Shown piece by piece: positions 47,901-60,234 of a stretch of 64,000 nt of DNA. A model generated the notes under the pieces. That model saw only the letters and a list, made by a program, of their open reading frames with translations, did no database searches and was not told the origin of the DNA. How positions within the stretch are numbered: the first letter of the stretch is position 1; each line of letters opens with the position of its first letter. Both the position numbers and the translations under genes were made by a program. This DNA comes from Candidatus Paceibacterota bacterium (GTDB lineage: Bacteria > Verrucomicrobiota > Verrucomicrobiia > Limisphaerales > UBA8199): the NCBI GenBank assembly GCA_035452965.1, contig DAOTCE010000018.1, positions 40,316 to 104,315 on the forward strand, given 5' to 3'.

Positions 47901-50345
47901 CTACTTGCGCCCGACGACCGGGCGGCGGACGGCCATCGGGCGGGCGGCCTGGGTGGCGGGCTTGAGTTCCTTTGCCGCCAGGCCAAGGGCTTGGTCAATC
48001 ACGCGCTCGGTGTCGCCAGGGCCTTCGGGGCTTTCCTGGTTGAGCAGGATGCGGCCGTCGGGGCCAATCATGAGGTCGTCGGGGGCGCCGGTGACGCCGT
48101 AGGAGGCGGCCAGTTTGGAGCCTTGGCCGATGCGCGCCTGGGGGGTAGTAAGTTTGTGCGTGGCGACGACGTTGCGCAGTTTGGGCTCGGAATCATCCAT
48201 GGCGAGGTCGAGGAGGACGACGCGGTCGCCGTATTTCCGCTTGATGTGGTCGTGGAAGGTCTTCATGGCGGGCAACCCTTTGACGCAGGGGGTGCACCAG
48301 GTGGCCCAGAAGTGGAGGAGGACGACTTTGCCGCGCTGTTTGGAGAGTGTGAAGTTAGCGCCGTCGAGGGTGGTGACGGTGAAATCAGGGGCGAGGGTGC
48401 CGGGCTTGGGATGAGCGGAGGCGGTGGCGGTGCTGCCGACGGCCCGGTCCTGGTCCAGCGCGAAGGCATAAATGTTGGGCAGGTTCGAGCGGAGGCGCTG
48501 CCTGGCGGCCGAACTGAAGTTGCCGGCAGAACGGATGGTCAGATGCCGCAGCCCCTTAAGGCCCTCCAAGTGCCGCAAGCCGTCATCGGTGAAGCTGCCG
48601 TTGATAGTCACGAGATCCAGCCGCGGCATGTTGGCGAGGACGGCCAAACTGCGGTCAGTCAGACCGGAGCCGCCGAAGACGAGACGGTCGAGGGCGGTGA
48701 GGCCGGCGAGGTGGGCCATGCCGGCGTCGGTGATGCCCTGGCCTGCGCCCATCTGCAGCCATTTTAGCCGCTTGAGGCCGGCCAGGCAGGCGAGGTCCGC
48801 ATCACGGAAGGTCGAGCCCTTTTCCGTGAAGATCATCAGGTATTCGAGCTGACTCAGCCCCCCGATCTGCAGCGGGGCGCCGGCCTGGCCGAGCGAGTGA
48901 ACCCGCAGGTTGGTGAGGCGGTCCAGGGAGTTCAGTTTGTTCAGGCCCCCGATTGTTACGTCCGAGTCGCCCATCATGGTCAGGTCCTCCAGGGCTTTGA
49001 GCGCGGTGAGCTTGGCCAGGCCCTCGTCGCTAACCGGGCAGCCGAACAGATTCAGCGACCGCAGGTTCACCAGTTGCGCGAGGTGGGTCATGGCGGCATC
49101 TGTCACGCCCGGGCCTGCAAGGCCCAACTCCTCCAGTGACCTCACCCGGGCTAGCTCCTTGATGCTCTTCTCGGTGTAAGGGCTGAGGTAGCTCTTTGGA
49201 TCGTTCCATTGGGGCATTGGCAGTTCCAGACGCTTGAGCCTGGGCAGTTGGGACAGGTTGATCACTCCCTCATCGGTTAAGCCATCGGCGCACAGGCTGA
49301 CCTGTTCCAGCGAGGGTATCGCCTTCAAGTGGACGGTTGCCGCATCCGTGATCGGCGGGTTCTTGCGGTCGAAGTCGCGCTTTCGCAGGTTCACGGCCCG
49401 CAACGAGGGCAAGGACTTGAGGTATTCCACGCCGCGGTCGGTGACCTTCGTGTTGCACAGGTCGAGCACCTCCAGGCCGGCATGACCGGTCAGGTGCGCG
49501 AGGCCGGCATCGGTGATGCTCTCGGTCGGCACGAAGGTCTTGAGCGATGCGATCTTCCTGACCTGGAGCAGCGCGCCGTCGTTCAGGAAGTCCCCCCACA
49601 GGCTCAGATAGTGGAGCCTCGGCTGTTTCGCCAGCACGGCCAGTCCGCTGTTGCTGATCCTGCCGCCGCCGATGCTTAGCTCCTCCAGCGCGGCTAGTCT
49701 GGGCAGCGCCAGGAGCCCGGCGTCGGTGAGTTGATTGCGCGCGAGATGGAGCCTCTTGAGCTGTGGCAGCGCTTCCACCAGCGCAGCCAGCCCGGCATCG
49801 GTTAGCTGATCCGGTGCCTCCAACAGTTCGAGCGACTTCAGGGCGGCGAGTTGTTTCAACGCGCGAGGGCTGAAGAAGGGCATCTTCCCGTCCGCCGTGT
49901 GGCTCCTGGGAAACCTCAGGACTCTCAGCCCGGTGAGCGATGTCACGTGCGGCAGGCAGGCCTCAGCGGCGTCTTCGTCGAGGCGCAGGTCGTACAAGGC
50001 GTCCGGGTGTAGCTGCGACAGCGCAGCCACATTGCTGCCGGTGGTCTGCCCGAGCGCCAACCGCACTCGCTTGCCGGCCGGCACCGCCACTTCGCCCGAG
50101 GCTTCGCCCAGATACTCCCACTTCATGTCGGTGCCATCAATCCAGTGGTGGTAGTCCTTGATCTTGCGCTGGATGGTCTCGTCCAGCATGTAGAGCATGC
50201 CCAGCGAGCGGTCGGGCGGGAAGTGGAGGCTGCGGGCAGGTGTCGTGGTCTCGGCGGCTTCGGCCAGGCAGCAGCAGGCGACGACCGCAGCGGTGACGGC
50301 GTGGAGGGTGACTCGGTTCAGCAGCAGGCTTCGGATTCGTTTCAT
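47901..50345 (-). CDS. exported leucine-rich-repeat protein fused to a thioredoxin (TlpA-like) domain
   Basis: About 814 residues. A signal peptide (LHAVTAAVVACCCLAEAA) is followed by ~20 LRR units (about 115-640) of the bacterial RNI-like type (LTDAGL..L..L..L..L), then a TlpA/AhpC-type thioredoxin domain (about 655-790) with KVVLLHFWATWCTPCVKG containing the redox CTPC pair. A short Pro/Arg tail follows. TlpA proteins reduce or oxidise disulfides in the envelope; LRRs bind proteins. It starts 48 bases after the S41 gene, in the same direction as the ECF sigma gene. The frame begins at a TTG two codons upstream. Confidence 0.88.
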   Translation of the reverse strand: MKRIRSLLLNRVTLHAVTAAVVACCCLAEAAETTTPARSLHFPPDRSLGMLYMLDETIQRKIKDYHHWIDGTDMKWEYLGEASGEVAVPAGKRVRLALGQTTGSNVAALSQLHPDALYDLRLDEDAAEACLPHVTSLTGLRVLRFPRSHTADGKMPFFSPRALKQLAALKSLELLEAPDQLTDAGLAALVEALPQLKRLHLARNQLTDAGLLALPRLAALEELSIGGGRISNSGLAVLAKQPRLHYLSLWGDFLNDGALLQVRKIASLKTFVPTESITDAGLAHLTGHAGLEVLDLCNTKVTDRGVEYLKSLPSLRAVNLRKRDFDRKNPPITDAATVHLKAIPSLEQVSLCADGLTDEGVINLSQLPRLKRLELPMPQWNDPKSYLSPYTEKSIKELARVRSLEELGLAGPGVTDAAMTHLAQLVNLRSLNLFGCPVSDEGLAKLTALKALEDLTMMGDSDVTIGGLNKLNSLDRLTNLRVHSLGQAGAPLQIGGLSQLEYLMIFTEKGSTFRDADLACLAGLKRLKWLQMGAGQGITDAGMAHLAGLTALDRLVFGGSGLTDRSLAVLANMPRLDLVTINGSFTDDGLRHLEGLKGLRHLTIRSAGNFSSAARQRLRSNLPNIYAFALDQDRAVGSTATASAHPKPGTLAPDFTVTTLDGANFTLSKQRGKVVLLHFWATWCTPCVKGLPAMKTFHDHIKRKYGDRVVLLDLAMDDSEPKLRNVVATHKLTTPQARIGQGSKLAASYGVTGAPDDLMIGPDGRILLNQESPEGPGDTERVIDQALGLAAKELKPATQAARPMAVRRPVVGRK

Positions 50346-50393
50346 AGGCAACAGAGTTGTTCTACACCTATCAAGTCGAAGCCGGGGGTGAGA

Positions 50394-51962
50394 TTATTCA
50401 TGATCCCGTCCGGTTCGGAGCTTACGACGGGCGGCGTCGAGAACGGAATCGGTCTTGCCGATGAGATCCTCGGAGGTCGGTTCGAGCAGGACATCAGGCT
50501 GGATGCCGTTGCCGTCGTAGAGAGCACCCCCGGGCTGGAAGGAGACCATGGAGGAGAGGTGGACTTGGATGCTGGAATGGCGCAGCCGGAACGACTGGAA
50601 GCGTCCACTGCCCCCACCGCTCGGGGTGCCCATCAGGGTCACATTGTGCCGGCCTTTGAAAGCGCCCAGAAAGATGTCGGTGGCACTGAAGTTGGCGCTG
50701 TCCATGAGAATGATCACGGGCTGGCGGTAATGGTAACACTCCGGGCGGGTGGAAGGGCTGAGGACGAAGTAGTGCCACTCACTGAATTGGCCGCAAGGCA
50801 AAGGCCAGGCGGGAACGAATCCACGCGCGAAGGTCTGGATTGCGGCGCGTTCGGCCTGCGACCAGCCGTCCCAGTCGGCTGGATACAGCCAGCGGCCCTC
50901 GAGCACGTTGTAGGCGTGGCCCACGCGGTAGGCGGCGACATTCAGCACCTGCGGGGGAGCGTTCGGAGCCAGGAAGAAGGGGAAGAGGGTGCGCAACGGC
51001 GCCCGGCTGCCACCACCGTTGCCGCGCAGGTCAATGACCAGACCTCGGGTGTCCCGGAGAGTTCCCATGGCGGACACCAGCCCTTCGAGGAACTGCGGAC
51101 TGTCCGACAGCCATGGGTAGATCTGGAGGTAGCCGATTTCGCCGGGCAGGATGCGAGCCAGGGGCAAGGCGTCGGAGCCCCCTGGGCGGCCGGTTCGGGA
51201 GGTGTGGCGCTGGTTGCTGAGCGGCAGGTTCAAGGTGTGTCGGCTGGCTCCATCAGCCGACTCCAGCTCGACTTGCACGCAGTCCGAGGGCGGGAGCAGG
51301 AGTTCCTTCCGAAGGTATTCAATATCGCGCAACCGGCCGAGGCAGGCGCGGCGGCTGAACTGCGGCGAGCCCCGGGCAACCGTTGGACGGGCGACCTGGA
51401 GCCATTCCTCCAGCAGCCGGCCATCGAGCTTGCGCAGGAAAGGGTGTTGCTCATCGAGGAAGCTTTTGCGGTCGCCGCTGAAGGCAACCAGACGGCCTTG
51501 GGATTCGGCGACCAGGAACGGCAAGAACCTGCCGCGCATTGTCTCCAGGGCGGGATCGCTGACCAGAGTGTGTCCGTCACCGAAGAGGGCGAGCAGCTTG
51601 TGCAACTGGAGCGCGAACGTGCCACGCGCGATCCGATCTGGCAGGGCGGCGCGGATGCTGTCCAAAGCGGCCCGGTAGTCCACCGATCTGAGCGTCAGGT
51701 AGGCGTAACGATGTTCCAGCAGCCACTCCAGTTCATCGAGGTCTTCTTCGGCTTCCCGGCGGGTGAGCCACGCATTGCCGGGAAATGAGAACTCGATGCG
51801 CCGTGTGAGCGGCACGAAGGCGTCCGCCACGCCGTCGCGGTGCTGGCGGTCAACTCGCTCGGGGGGCGAACAGCCGGTGGAGACCAGCCAGCAGAGCAGA
51901 CCCGCCCGCGCCAAGGCTGAAGCCGGACTATTCGATCGGAGAGTGGAGCTCTGCCTGGTCAA
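50394..51962 (-). CDS. S41 (tail-specific) family serine protease, probably lipoprotein
   Basis: About 522 residues. The N-terminus LARAGLLCWLVSTGC looks like a lipoprotein-type signal though the -3 residue is not ideal. The S41 core shows LVIDLRGNGGGSRAPL, the nucleophile region ILMDSANFSATDIFLGAF (Ser in SAN/SAT context) and LMGTPSGGGSG. There is no clear PDZ domain. The start is a TTG two bases from the sigma-factor stop, with no better start in frame, so translation is coupled. Confidence 0.85.
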   Translation of the reverse strand: MTRQSSTLRSNSPASALARAGLLCWLVSTGCSPPERVDRQHRDGVADAFVPLTRRIEFSFPGNAWLTRREAEEDLDELEWLLEHRYAYLTLRSVDYRAALDSIRAALPDRIARGTFALQLHKLLALFGDGHTLVSDPALETMRGRFLPFLVAESQGRLVAFSGDRKSFLDEQHPFLRKLDGRLLEEWLQVARPTVARGSPQFSRRACLGRLRDIEYLRKELLLPPSDCVQVELESADGASRHTLNLPLSNQRHTSRTGRPGGSDALPLARILPGEIGYLQIYPWLSDSPQFLEGLVSAMGTLRDTRGLVIDLRGNGGGSRAPLRTLFPFFLAPNAPPQVLNVAAYRVGHAYNVLEGRWLYPADWDGWSQAERAAIQTFARGFVPAWPLPCGQFSEWHYFVLSPSTRPECYHYRQPVIILMDSANFSATDIFLGAFKGRHNVTLMGTPSGGGSGRFQSFRLRHSSIQVHLSSMVSFQPGGALYDGNGIQPDVLLEPTSEDLIGKTDSVLDAARRKLRTGRDHE

Positions 51963-51964
51963 TC

Positions 51965-52918
51965 CTAGGGCCTCACCCCCTGCCGATTGGCGGAGGCCGG
52001 GCTGCGGTTCGTGTTGACGATGGGGGCAACCCCCTTGCGTTGGGCAACGACCGCCATCCGCTTGCCCGCAGACGCTTTGGGCACGGCCGCAATGCCAGTG
52101 CTCGGAGTCGCGGGCGTGGCCGAGTTGGAGGCCGACGGCGAAGGCGGATTAACGGTCCGATACACCACATATCCGCTCGCGCCGGTCAGGGCGATCAAGG
52201 CGGCGGCGGCTACCTTGATCTTGAGGGCGCCGAGGGCGGTCTTGCCGGCAGCGCCAGCCACCCCGGCGCTGAGGGCGCTCATTTTGCCCAGCTCCGCCAT
52301 CACGGAGGTGGGCAGCGCTGAGCCCGCGGAGCTGTCCAGGAGCCCACCCAGCACAGTGGCAGCGACCAGCACACCCTTGAGACGCAGCCGCTCACGCAGC
52401 GCGGCCAGCGCATGCTCGACGCGGCGGGAAATCGTGGGCTGCGACACGCCATCAGCCGCCGCAATCTCGACCATCCTCTCGCCTTTCAGAAAGTGCCGGA
52501 TGATGAGGTCGCGCGAGGGCGCCTCCAGCTCGCCCAGGGCCTCGTCCACCAGGGGGGAGATGTCCGCCCAGGAATCGGTCTCGACGGCAGCCTGGGCGGC
52601 GTAAGCTTCCTCGCGGCGGCGGCGGGAGCTGTCGCGGCGGACCAGGTCAATCGCGCGGCGGGTCGCCACCTGGTGGAGCCAGCCGCTCAGGGAACCTGTG
52701 ATCCGGCCGGCGTTCTGGAGCAGTTGGAAGAAGGTCTCCTGGGCGACATCGGCGGCGTGGTGGGCGTCGCCGGTGATGCGGAGGCCGGTGCCGTAAACCA
52801 TGCCCCCGTAAAGACGGACGATGGCAGCGAAAGCGTCGGCTTCCGGGCCCCCCGTATAGGGCTGGAGCGGGACGGCTCGGCTGCTGGTCAGGTGCGCGCC
52901 CATAAACCGTGTCGGCAT
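51965..52918 (-). CDS. ECF-type sigma factor with membrane-associated C-terminal extension
   Basis: A 317-residue protein; sigma-70 region 2 (about 28-95, with YGTGLRITGDAHHAADVAQETFFQLLQ) and region 4 (about 125-180, LIIRHFLKGERMVEIAAADGVSQPTISRRVEHAL) are followed by ~135 extra residues with two hydrophobic stretches (LVAATVLGGLLDSS near 183 and AAALIALTGASGYVVY near 240) and a Ser/Pro/Ala-rich tail. Such extended ECF factors occur in Planctomycetes and Verrucomicrobia; the tail can hold the factor at the membrane in place of a separate anti-sigma factor. No anti-sigma gene is adjacent. It heads a unit with the S41 and LRR-thioredoxin genes. Confidence 0.87.
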   Translation of the reverse strand: MPTRFMGAHLTSSRAVPLQPYTGGPEADAFAAIVRLYGGMVYGTGLRITGDAHHAADVAQETFFQLLQNAGRITGSLSGWLHQVATRRAIDLVRRDSSRRRREEAYAAQAAVETDSWADISPLVDEALGELEAPSRDLIIRHFLKGERMVEIAAADGVSQPTISRRVEHALAALRERLRLKGVLVAATVLGGLLDSSAGSALPTSVMAELGKMSALSAGVAGAAGKTALGALKIKVAAAALIALTGASGYVVYRTVNPPSPSASNSATPATPSTGIAAVPKASAGKRMAVVAQRKGVAPIVNTNRSPASANRQGVRP

Positions 52919-53034
52919 GGTAATACACCGTTAGGTCGGAGGCGAGGGGAGAATTATTCACGGAGTAATCCCTCAGTTTCGGTCGGGGTGATGAGTTCGT
53001 GGCACCGTTCAGGGGACTGCCCTGCCTTCGCTAA

Positions 53035-53231
53035 GTAGCGCAATTCATCAATATAATCCCCTGTTCCTGGACCGACCAGCGGCCCCGGTGCGACAACGCT
53101 GTGACACCCGTTATGGCCCGGTGTGGTTCCCATGGGGGCCGACCCCCATGGGAACCACACCGTAGTCCCGCCGGATTGGCACCGTCCCAACGCCGTAGTT
53201 GGCATGGGCTTGGGGTGTCTCAGACCTGGGG
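53035..53231 (-). mobile_element. repeat element, family II, copy 5
   Basis: About 197 bp in minus orientation, aligned over its full length with the copies at 34424-34616 and 59965-60158 (GGGACGGTGCCAATCCGGC before the palindrome, ATAACGGGTGTCACAGCG and GTTGTCGCACCGGGGC after it). It lies in the 838-base gap 52919-53756 between the sigma-factor gene and the M16 gene; the remainder of that gap has open frames but no recognisable protein. Confidence 0.75.
53116..53165. repeat. 50-bp palindrome, copy 5
   Basis: The inner arms are identical to copy 1; the outermost three bases pair imperfectly because one side has the CCCGG type and the other the CCGTAG type, like a mosaic of two variants. Confidence 0.93.
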
Positions 53232-53756
53232 GAAGGGCGGAGCCAGTAGTTGGGGCGGCAGTCGGTAGGCGTGGCCGGATACGCCCGGTGTGCGGCGAAT
53301 TTGTTGAGCTGACCTGCCCGGGGAGACCATTCTGACCTATACTGGCCGGTTGGATTCTGCGCTATGGGCAGGCAATCAAGGGATGCTTCGGCATACTGTT
53401 CGCAGCACCTCCGGTCGGCCGCGGCACACTCCAGCAGCAGCCGTTGCTCGGCAGCCGCCTGGCAATCTGGCCAGACGCCCCCCAGCCTCGCGGTACCGTG
53501 CTCAACTATGCGGCGCACCGCCAGGTCTCGATGCCGGAGCTTGTCCAGCATCCGTCCCACAGTGCTTTCGGCTCCGCCACGAGCAATCCCAGCCATAAAG
53601 TGCCTTTTCGAGCTGTGTTGTGGAATATTGTGCGCACGACGGTCCCGCAACGCGAGATTAAGTGGAGGCGGCCCGACCTTCCGGTTTGTCCTCCGCGTGC
53701 GGGGAGCGGGTGCGGGCGCCACTGGCCTTGGCCCGGGCGGTGTGCTCCGGCTGCGA

Positions 53757-56342
53757 TTACGACGACGAGGTCGAGCCGGACTGAGAATCAGGCTGGACGA
53801 GGGAGATGACCAGCGCGTTGGGCAGGAGGTATTTCTGCGCGATGACTTTGAGCTGGTCGAGGGTAACCGCTTCGTAAAGGGCGTCTTCGGTATCGGTGTA
53901 GGCGTAGCCGAGGCCGTAAAGTTCGTCCAGGGCGGTGGTTGTCGCGAAGCTGCCGAGGTCCTGGCGGGCGATCTTTCGCTGGCCGATGATCTTGGCCTTG
54001 GCGCGCTTGAGTTCTTCGGCGGTGAGCCCTTCGGCGCGCAGGAGGTCGGCTTCTTTGAGGAGTTCAGCTTCCACCAGGGCGGCCTTTTCGGGCGCGGTGC
54101 CGGCGTAAAAGGCAAAGTAGCCGGGGGCGAGGCCGACGACATTTTGCGCGCCAACGTAATAGGCCAGGCCAAGCTTCTCACGGATGCGCAGGAAAAGGCG
54201 CGAGCCAAGGTCGCTGCAGGCTTCGTGCAGGAGGTCCAGCGCGTAACGGTCGGCGTCGCGGACGGTTGTGCCCTGGTAGCCAATGACGAGAACCGCTTGC
54301 TTCTTGTCGCGGGTTTCGCTGACGCGGCGCGGAGAGGTGAGAGGAGCGAGGGGCGAAGGGCGCGCTTGTTCCGCTGCCAGGGAACTGGCTTGCCAGGACG
54401 CGAAGGACTTTTCGACGGCGGCTTTGACTTGGGCGGTCTGGATGTCGCCGTAGATGGCGAGGACGCAGTTATTGGGGCGGGCGAATTGGGCGTGGAAGGA
54501 TCTGAGGTCGGCGACCTGGATGTTCTGCACGCTGGACTCGCTGCCAAGGGCGTCCAGGCCGTAACCGGTGGGGCCGAACAAGGCGCGGCGCATGGCCAGT
54601 GAGGCGCTGTGGAGCAGGTGGTCCTTCTGGTCGCGTATGGCGGCCAACTGGACCTCGCGCTCACGCTCCAGCGCCGGGGCGGGGAAGGCGGGGTTCAGCA
54701 GCGCGTCGGCCAGGAGGTCCAGTCCGGTTGAGAAGTCGCCGCTCAGGACCTCGGCATTGACGCCGAAGCTGTTGTTGCCGCCGTAGCTGTCAATGCTGCC
54801 ACCGACGGATTCGATTTCGCGGGCGATGTCCTCGGCGGAACGGCGCGCAGTGCCTTTGAGCAGCAGTTTGCCGGTGAGCTGGGTGAGACCGTTGTTGTCG
54901 GCGGTTTCGGCCAGCACCCCGCCTTTGAACACAGCGCGGAATTCGACGAACGGCAGGCGGTGGTCTTCCTTTACGAGCAGGCGCAGGCCGTTGGCGAGCT
55001 CGATCTTCTGCACGGGATGCTCGCGGAAGGTCTCGCTGGCGGCGACCGGCCTGGGCGCGGTCCCCTCGGGCAGGAGCGAGTAGAGCGTCCGGTTTTCCGG
55101 GGTGAGGTAATCGCAGGCAACGCGCTGAAGGTCATCGGGAGTGACGCGCTTGACGGCAGCCAGGTAGCGTTCGGAGAAATTCAGGTCGCTGGCCGCGAGC
55201 CAGCTGCCGCCGAGGTCTTGCGCCTGGCCTTGCATGGTCTTGCGGGCGGCGAGCGTGCCGGAGATGAATTGCTTGACCGCTTTGTTCAGCTCGTTGGCGG
55301 GGACAGAAACCGCCTTCATCTTTTCGACTTCGTCCAGCAGGGCGTTGCGTGCCGGGGCGAACTTGTCCGGGTCCACCATGGCGCTCAGGCCAAACAAGCC
55401 GGGCTGGCCGGGGCTGTAGGTCCAGGCGTCTACGGAGTGGACGAGGCCCTTCTGCTCGCGCACCGACTGGTAGAGGCGGGAGCTGCGGCCATGCCCGAGC
55501 AAGGCGGCCAGCACGTCGAGGGCCGGCACGTCCGGGTGCCGGAGTTCGGGGATGTGCCAGGCGACGTGGAAGTGGCCAAGCTCGATGGGGGCTTCCTCGA
55601 TCACCTCGCGCGGGGCGGTCTGCCTGGGTTCCTCGGGCAGCACTTTGGGCGGCAGGGCGCGGGCTTTGGTCTGTGAGTAGGCCGCGCGGATTTGGGCGAC
55701 TACCTCGTCCGGTTTTACATCGCCCGCCACGACGTAGAAGACGTTGTTGGGGGCGTAGTTCTCGTGGTAGTAGCCGCGGATGTCGTCGGGCTTGAGTTCG
55801 TTGAAGATGTCCGGGTAGCCAATGACGGTGAGGCGATACGGGCTGCGGGTGTAAGCGGTCTCGAACAAGCGGCGGCCGGCGCGGCGGCCGGGGTCGTCGG
55901 TGTTCATGTCCATTTCGCGCAGGATGACTTGCTGCTCCCTGGCCAGCTCATCCGGCGGCAGGGTAGCGTTCTGCATGATGTCGCACAGGACGTCGAGGGC
56001 GACCTTGGCGCCGGTGTTGGGCACGTCAATATGGAACACGGTGCGGTCGAAGGAGGTGTAGGCGTTCATGTAGCCGCCCGCCTCCTGCACTTCCTGGTCA
56101 ATGCGACTGCCGGGGCGCTTGGTGGTGCCCTTGAAGAGCATGTGCTCCAGCACGTGGGAGAGTCCCGCGCCCAGCCACTTGCCCTCGTGAATGCTGCCGG
56201 CCATGCACCAGGCCTGGGCCGAGACGACCGCCGCGCTATGGTCCTCACGCACGATGATGGTCAGCCCGTTGTCGAGCGTGGTCAGCGTCACGCCCGGCGG
56301 GATGGCGGGGATAGCGTCCGAGCTGGGTGGGTTATGGGGCAT
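53757..56342 (-). CDS. M16 family zinc peptidase, double-domain
   Basis: 861 residues made of two M16 halves. The N-terminal half has the inverted zinc motif HVLEHMLFKGT (HxxEH), with EREEMDM-type region REQQVILREMDM downstream for the third ligand; the C-terminal half (from about 440) lacks HxxEH, as usual. No signal peptide is seen, so it may be cytoplasmic or use another route. A 3'-end fragment of a related gene is found at 47582-47736. It lies 12 bases after a Minf_1886-type gene. Confidence 0.92.
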   Translation of the reverse strand: MPHNPPSSDAIPAIPPGVTLTTLDNGLTIIVREDHSAAVVSAQAWCMAGSIHEGKWLGAGLSHVLEHMLFKGTTKRPGSRIDQEVQEAGGYMNAYTSFDRTVFHIDVPNTGAKVALDVLCDIMQNATLPPDELAREQQVILREMDMNTDDPGRRAGRRLFETAYTRSPYRLTVIGYPDIFNELKPDDIRGYYHENYAPNNVFYVVAGDVKPDEVVAQIRAAYSQTKARALPPKVLPEEPRQTAPREVIEEAPIELGHFHVAWHIPELRHPDVPALDVLAALLGHGRSSRLYQSVREQKGLVHSVDAWTYSPGQPGLFGLSAMVDPDKFAPARNALLDEVEKMKAVSVPANELNKAVKQFISGTLAARKTMQGQAQDLGGSWLAASDLNFSERYLAAVKRVTPDDLQRVACDYLTPENRTLYSLLPEGTAPRPVAASETFREHPVQKIELANGLRLLVKEDHRLPFVEFRAVFKGGVLAETADNNGLTQLTGKLLLKGTARRSAEDIAREIESVGGSIDSYGGNNSFGVNAEVLSGDFSTGLDLLADALLNPAFPAPALEREREVQLAAIRDQKDHLLHSASLAMRRALFGPTGYGLDALGSESSVQNIQVADLRSFHAQFARPNNCVLAIYGDIQTAQVKAAVEKSFASWQASSLAAEQARPSPLAPLTSPRRVSETRDKKQAVLVIGYQGTTVRDADRYALDLLHEACSDLGSRLFLRIREKLGLAYYVGAQNVVGLAPGYFAFYAGTAPEKAALVEAELLKEADLLRAEGLTAEELKRAKAKIIGQRKIARQDLGSFATTTALDELYGLGYAYTDTEDALYEAVTLDQLKVIAQKYLLPNALVISLVQPDSQSGSTSSS

Positions 56343-56354
56343 CCCGCCGCGGCG

Positions 56355-56774
56355 CTAAGGCTTGGCCTTCGGGGAGTGAACGGTTTGCTTGCTCCCGGGC
56401 AGGAAGGGTTTGACGAATGCCTCGTCGAAGTCGTAGCCGTTCTCGAAGTCGGCACGGCTGTCGGTCTTAGTCTTCGCCAGCCAGTCCACCTCAACCATGT
56501 TGAAGACGATCTCGCCGAAATCCAGGCAGCGACGAATGCCCCATTCTTCGAGCACTGTCTTGGCCATCGGCCCGAACTGCTCGAGGGCAAACGAGCGTAT
56601 GCCGGCCAGCAATTCCTGGCCCGTGACATGGCGGATACGACCGCGCGCGTCCTTGGCAATGTTCTTCTGGGTGTAATCCAGGGCTTCGCGGATAAAGAAG
56701 TACGCATCCCGCGGGTAGCGAGAGTCTTTGGCTTCAATTTTGGCTAACGCCTGTTCGAATGTGACTTCTTGCAT
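56355..56774 (-). CDS. Minf_1886 family protein of unknown function
   Basis: A 139-residue protein: FEQALAKIEAKDSRYPRDAYFFIREALDYTQ, HVTGQELLAGIRSFALEQFGPMAKTVLEEWGI and FGEIVFNMVEVDWLAKTKTDSRADFENGYDF (each seen as separate parts) match the conserved family known from Verrucomicrobia and Planctomycetes. It is mostly helical, soluble and acidic. Function unknown. It lies between a 34-residue membrane protein gene and the M16 gene with short gaps, suggesting one transcript. Confidence 0.88.
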   Translation of the reverse strand: MQEVTFEQALAKIEAKDSRYPRDAYFFIREALDYTQKNIAKDARGRIRHVTGQELLAGIRSFALEQFGPMAKTVLEEWGIRRCLDFGEIVFNMVEVDWLAKTKTDSRADFENGYDFDEAFVKPFLPGSKQTVHSPKAKP

Positions 56775-56775
56775 G

Positions 56776-56880
56776 TTACGGTTGTGACACTTCGGTCGCT
56801 TGAACCGGCGGGTGCGCTGTTCGATACGTCTTTACAGCCCAACCGGCCAGGAGCAAGGCCAGAACAATGCATAGCACCAT
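56776..56880 (-). CDS. small single-pass membrane protein (34 residues)
   Basis: ATG at 56880 with AGGAG four bases before the start. The product begins MVLCIVLALLLAGWAVKTYR: a membrane helix followed by a short polar tail (TAHPPVQATEVSQP). Its stop lies one base before the Minf_1886 gene start. A GTG nine codons earlier (56907) would add VHRLTKQEQ, which resembles the cytoplasmic start of other small helix-hairpin proteins. No function can be assigned. Confidence 0.5.
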   Translation of the reverse strand: MVLCIVLALLLAGWAVKTYRTAHPPVQATEVSQP

Positions 56881-57013
56881 TTGCTCCTGTTTGGTCAAGC
56901 GATGCACGCGCGGGAATATAGTAGGGAGCGGTTAGTTTTACAATCGCATAATCCAATCCGAATCCGCGGGCGGCCCTGCCCGTGCAGCGCCTGCGGACGG
57001 CTGGCTTCAGGGC

Positions 57014-59833
<2,820 letters not shown>

Positions 59834-59964
59834 AGGGGCGGGAATATTGCGCAAAGAAGGCATGCAGACAATGGAAGAATTCACCACTCAGCAATCCCTC
59901 GGCCTGGTAGGGCCCTTTCGCCGGAAGCGCCACCGTTTGGCCGCCTCGCCGAGGCGGCCTCCCC

Positions 59965-60158
59965 CAAGCCCGAGGCACCCCACGCCCCCGCCAGCGACGG
60001 CTTTGGGACGGTGCCAATCCGGCTAGGCTACGGTGTGGTTCCCATGGGGGTCGGGCCCCATGGGAACCACACCGGGCTATAACGGGTGTCACAGCGTAGT
60101 CGCACCGGGGCTGCTATCCGGTCCAGGAACAGGGGGCTAAATTGATGGATTGCGGTGC
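59965..60158 (+). mobile_element. repeat element, family II, copy 6
   Basis: About 194 bp in the gap between leuS and rdgB (59834-60234), with the family II order: AAGCCCGAGGCACCCC, GGGACGGTGCCAATCCGGC, palindrome, ATAACGGGTGTCACAGCG, GTCGCACCGGGGC, CCGGTCCAGGAACAGG and GATGGATTGCGGTGCC. The promoters of both divergent genes must lie near or within it. Confidence 0.75.
60028..60077. repeat. 50-bp palindrome, copy 6
   Basis: Arms as copy 1 on the left (CTACGG) but ending CCGGG(C) on the right, and with one shifted base in the centre (GTCGGGCCCC). Confidence 0.92.
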
Positions 60159-60234
60159 CATGGACCCGGAAATTTACCCGCTTCGCACGTTCGGAGCTTT
60201 ATTATTGGCCGACTCACCCCTAGTCTGGACTCAC

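Noticed and set aside
53111..53596. 161-codon minus-strand frame beginning MAGIARGGAESTVGRML
   Set aside because: Its 3' third is family II repeat and palindrome; the rest is Arg/Cys-rich with no recognised fold. It might hide a short real gene, but I cannot support it.
53364..54602. 412-codon plus-strand frame opposite the M16 gene
   Set aside because: Antisense shadow of a clear M16 peptidase; Gly/Val/Arg-rich composition typical of high-GC shadows.
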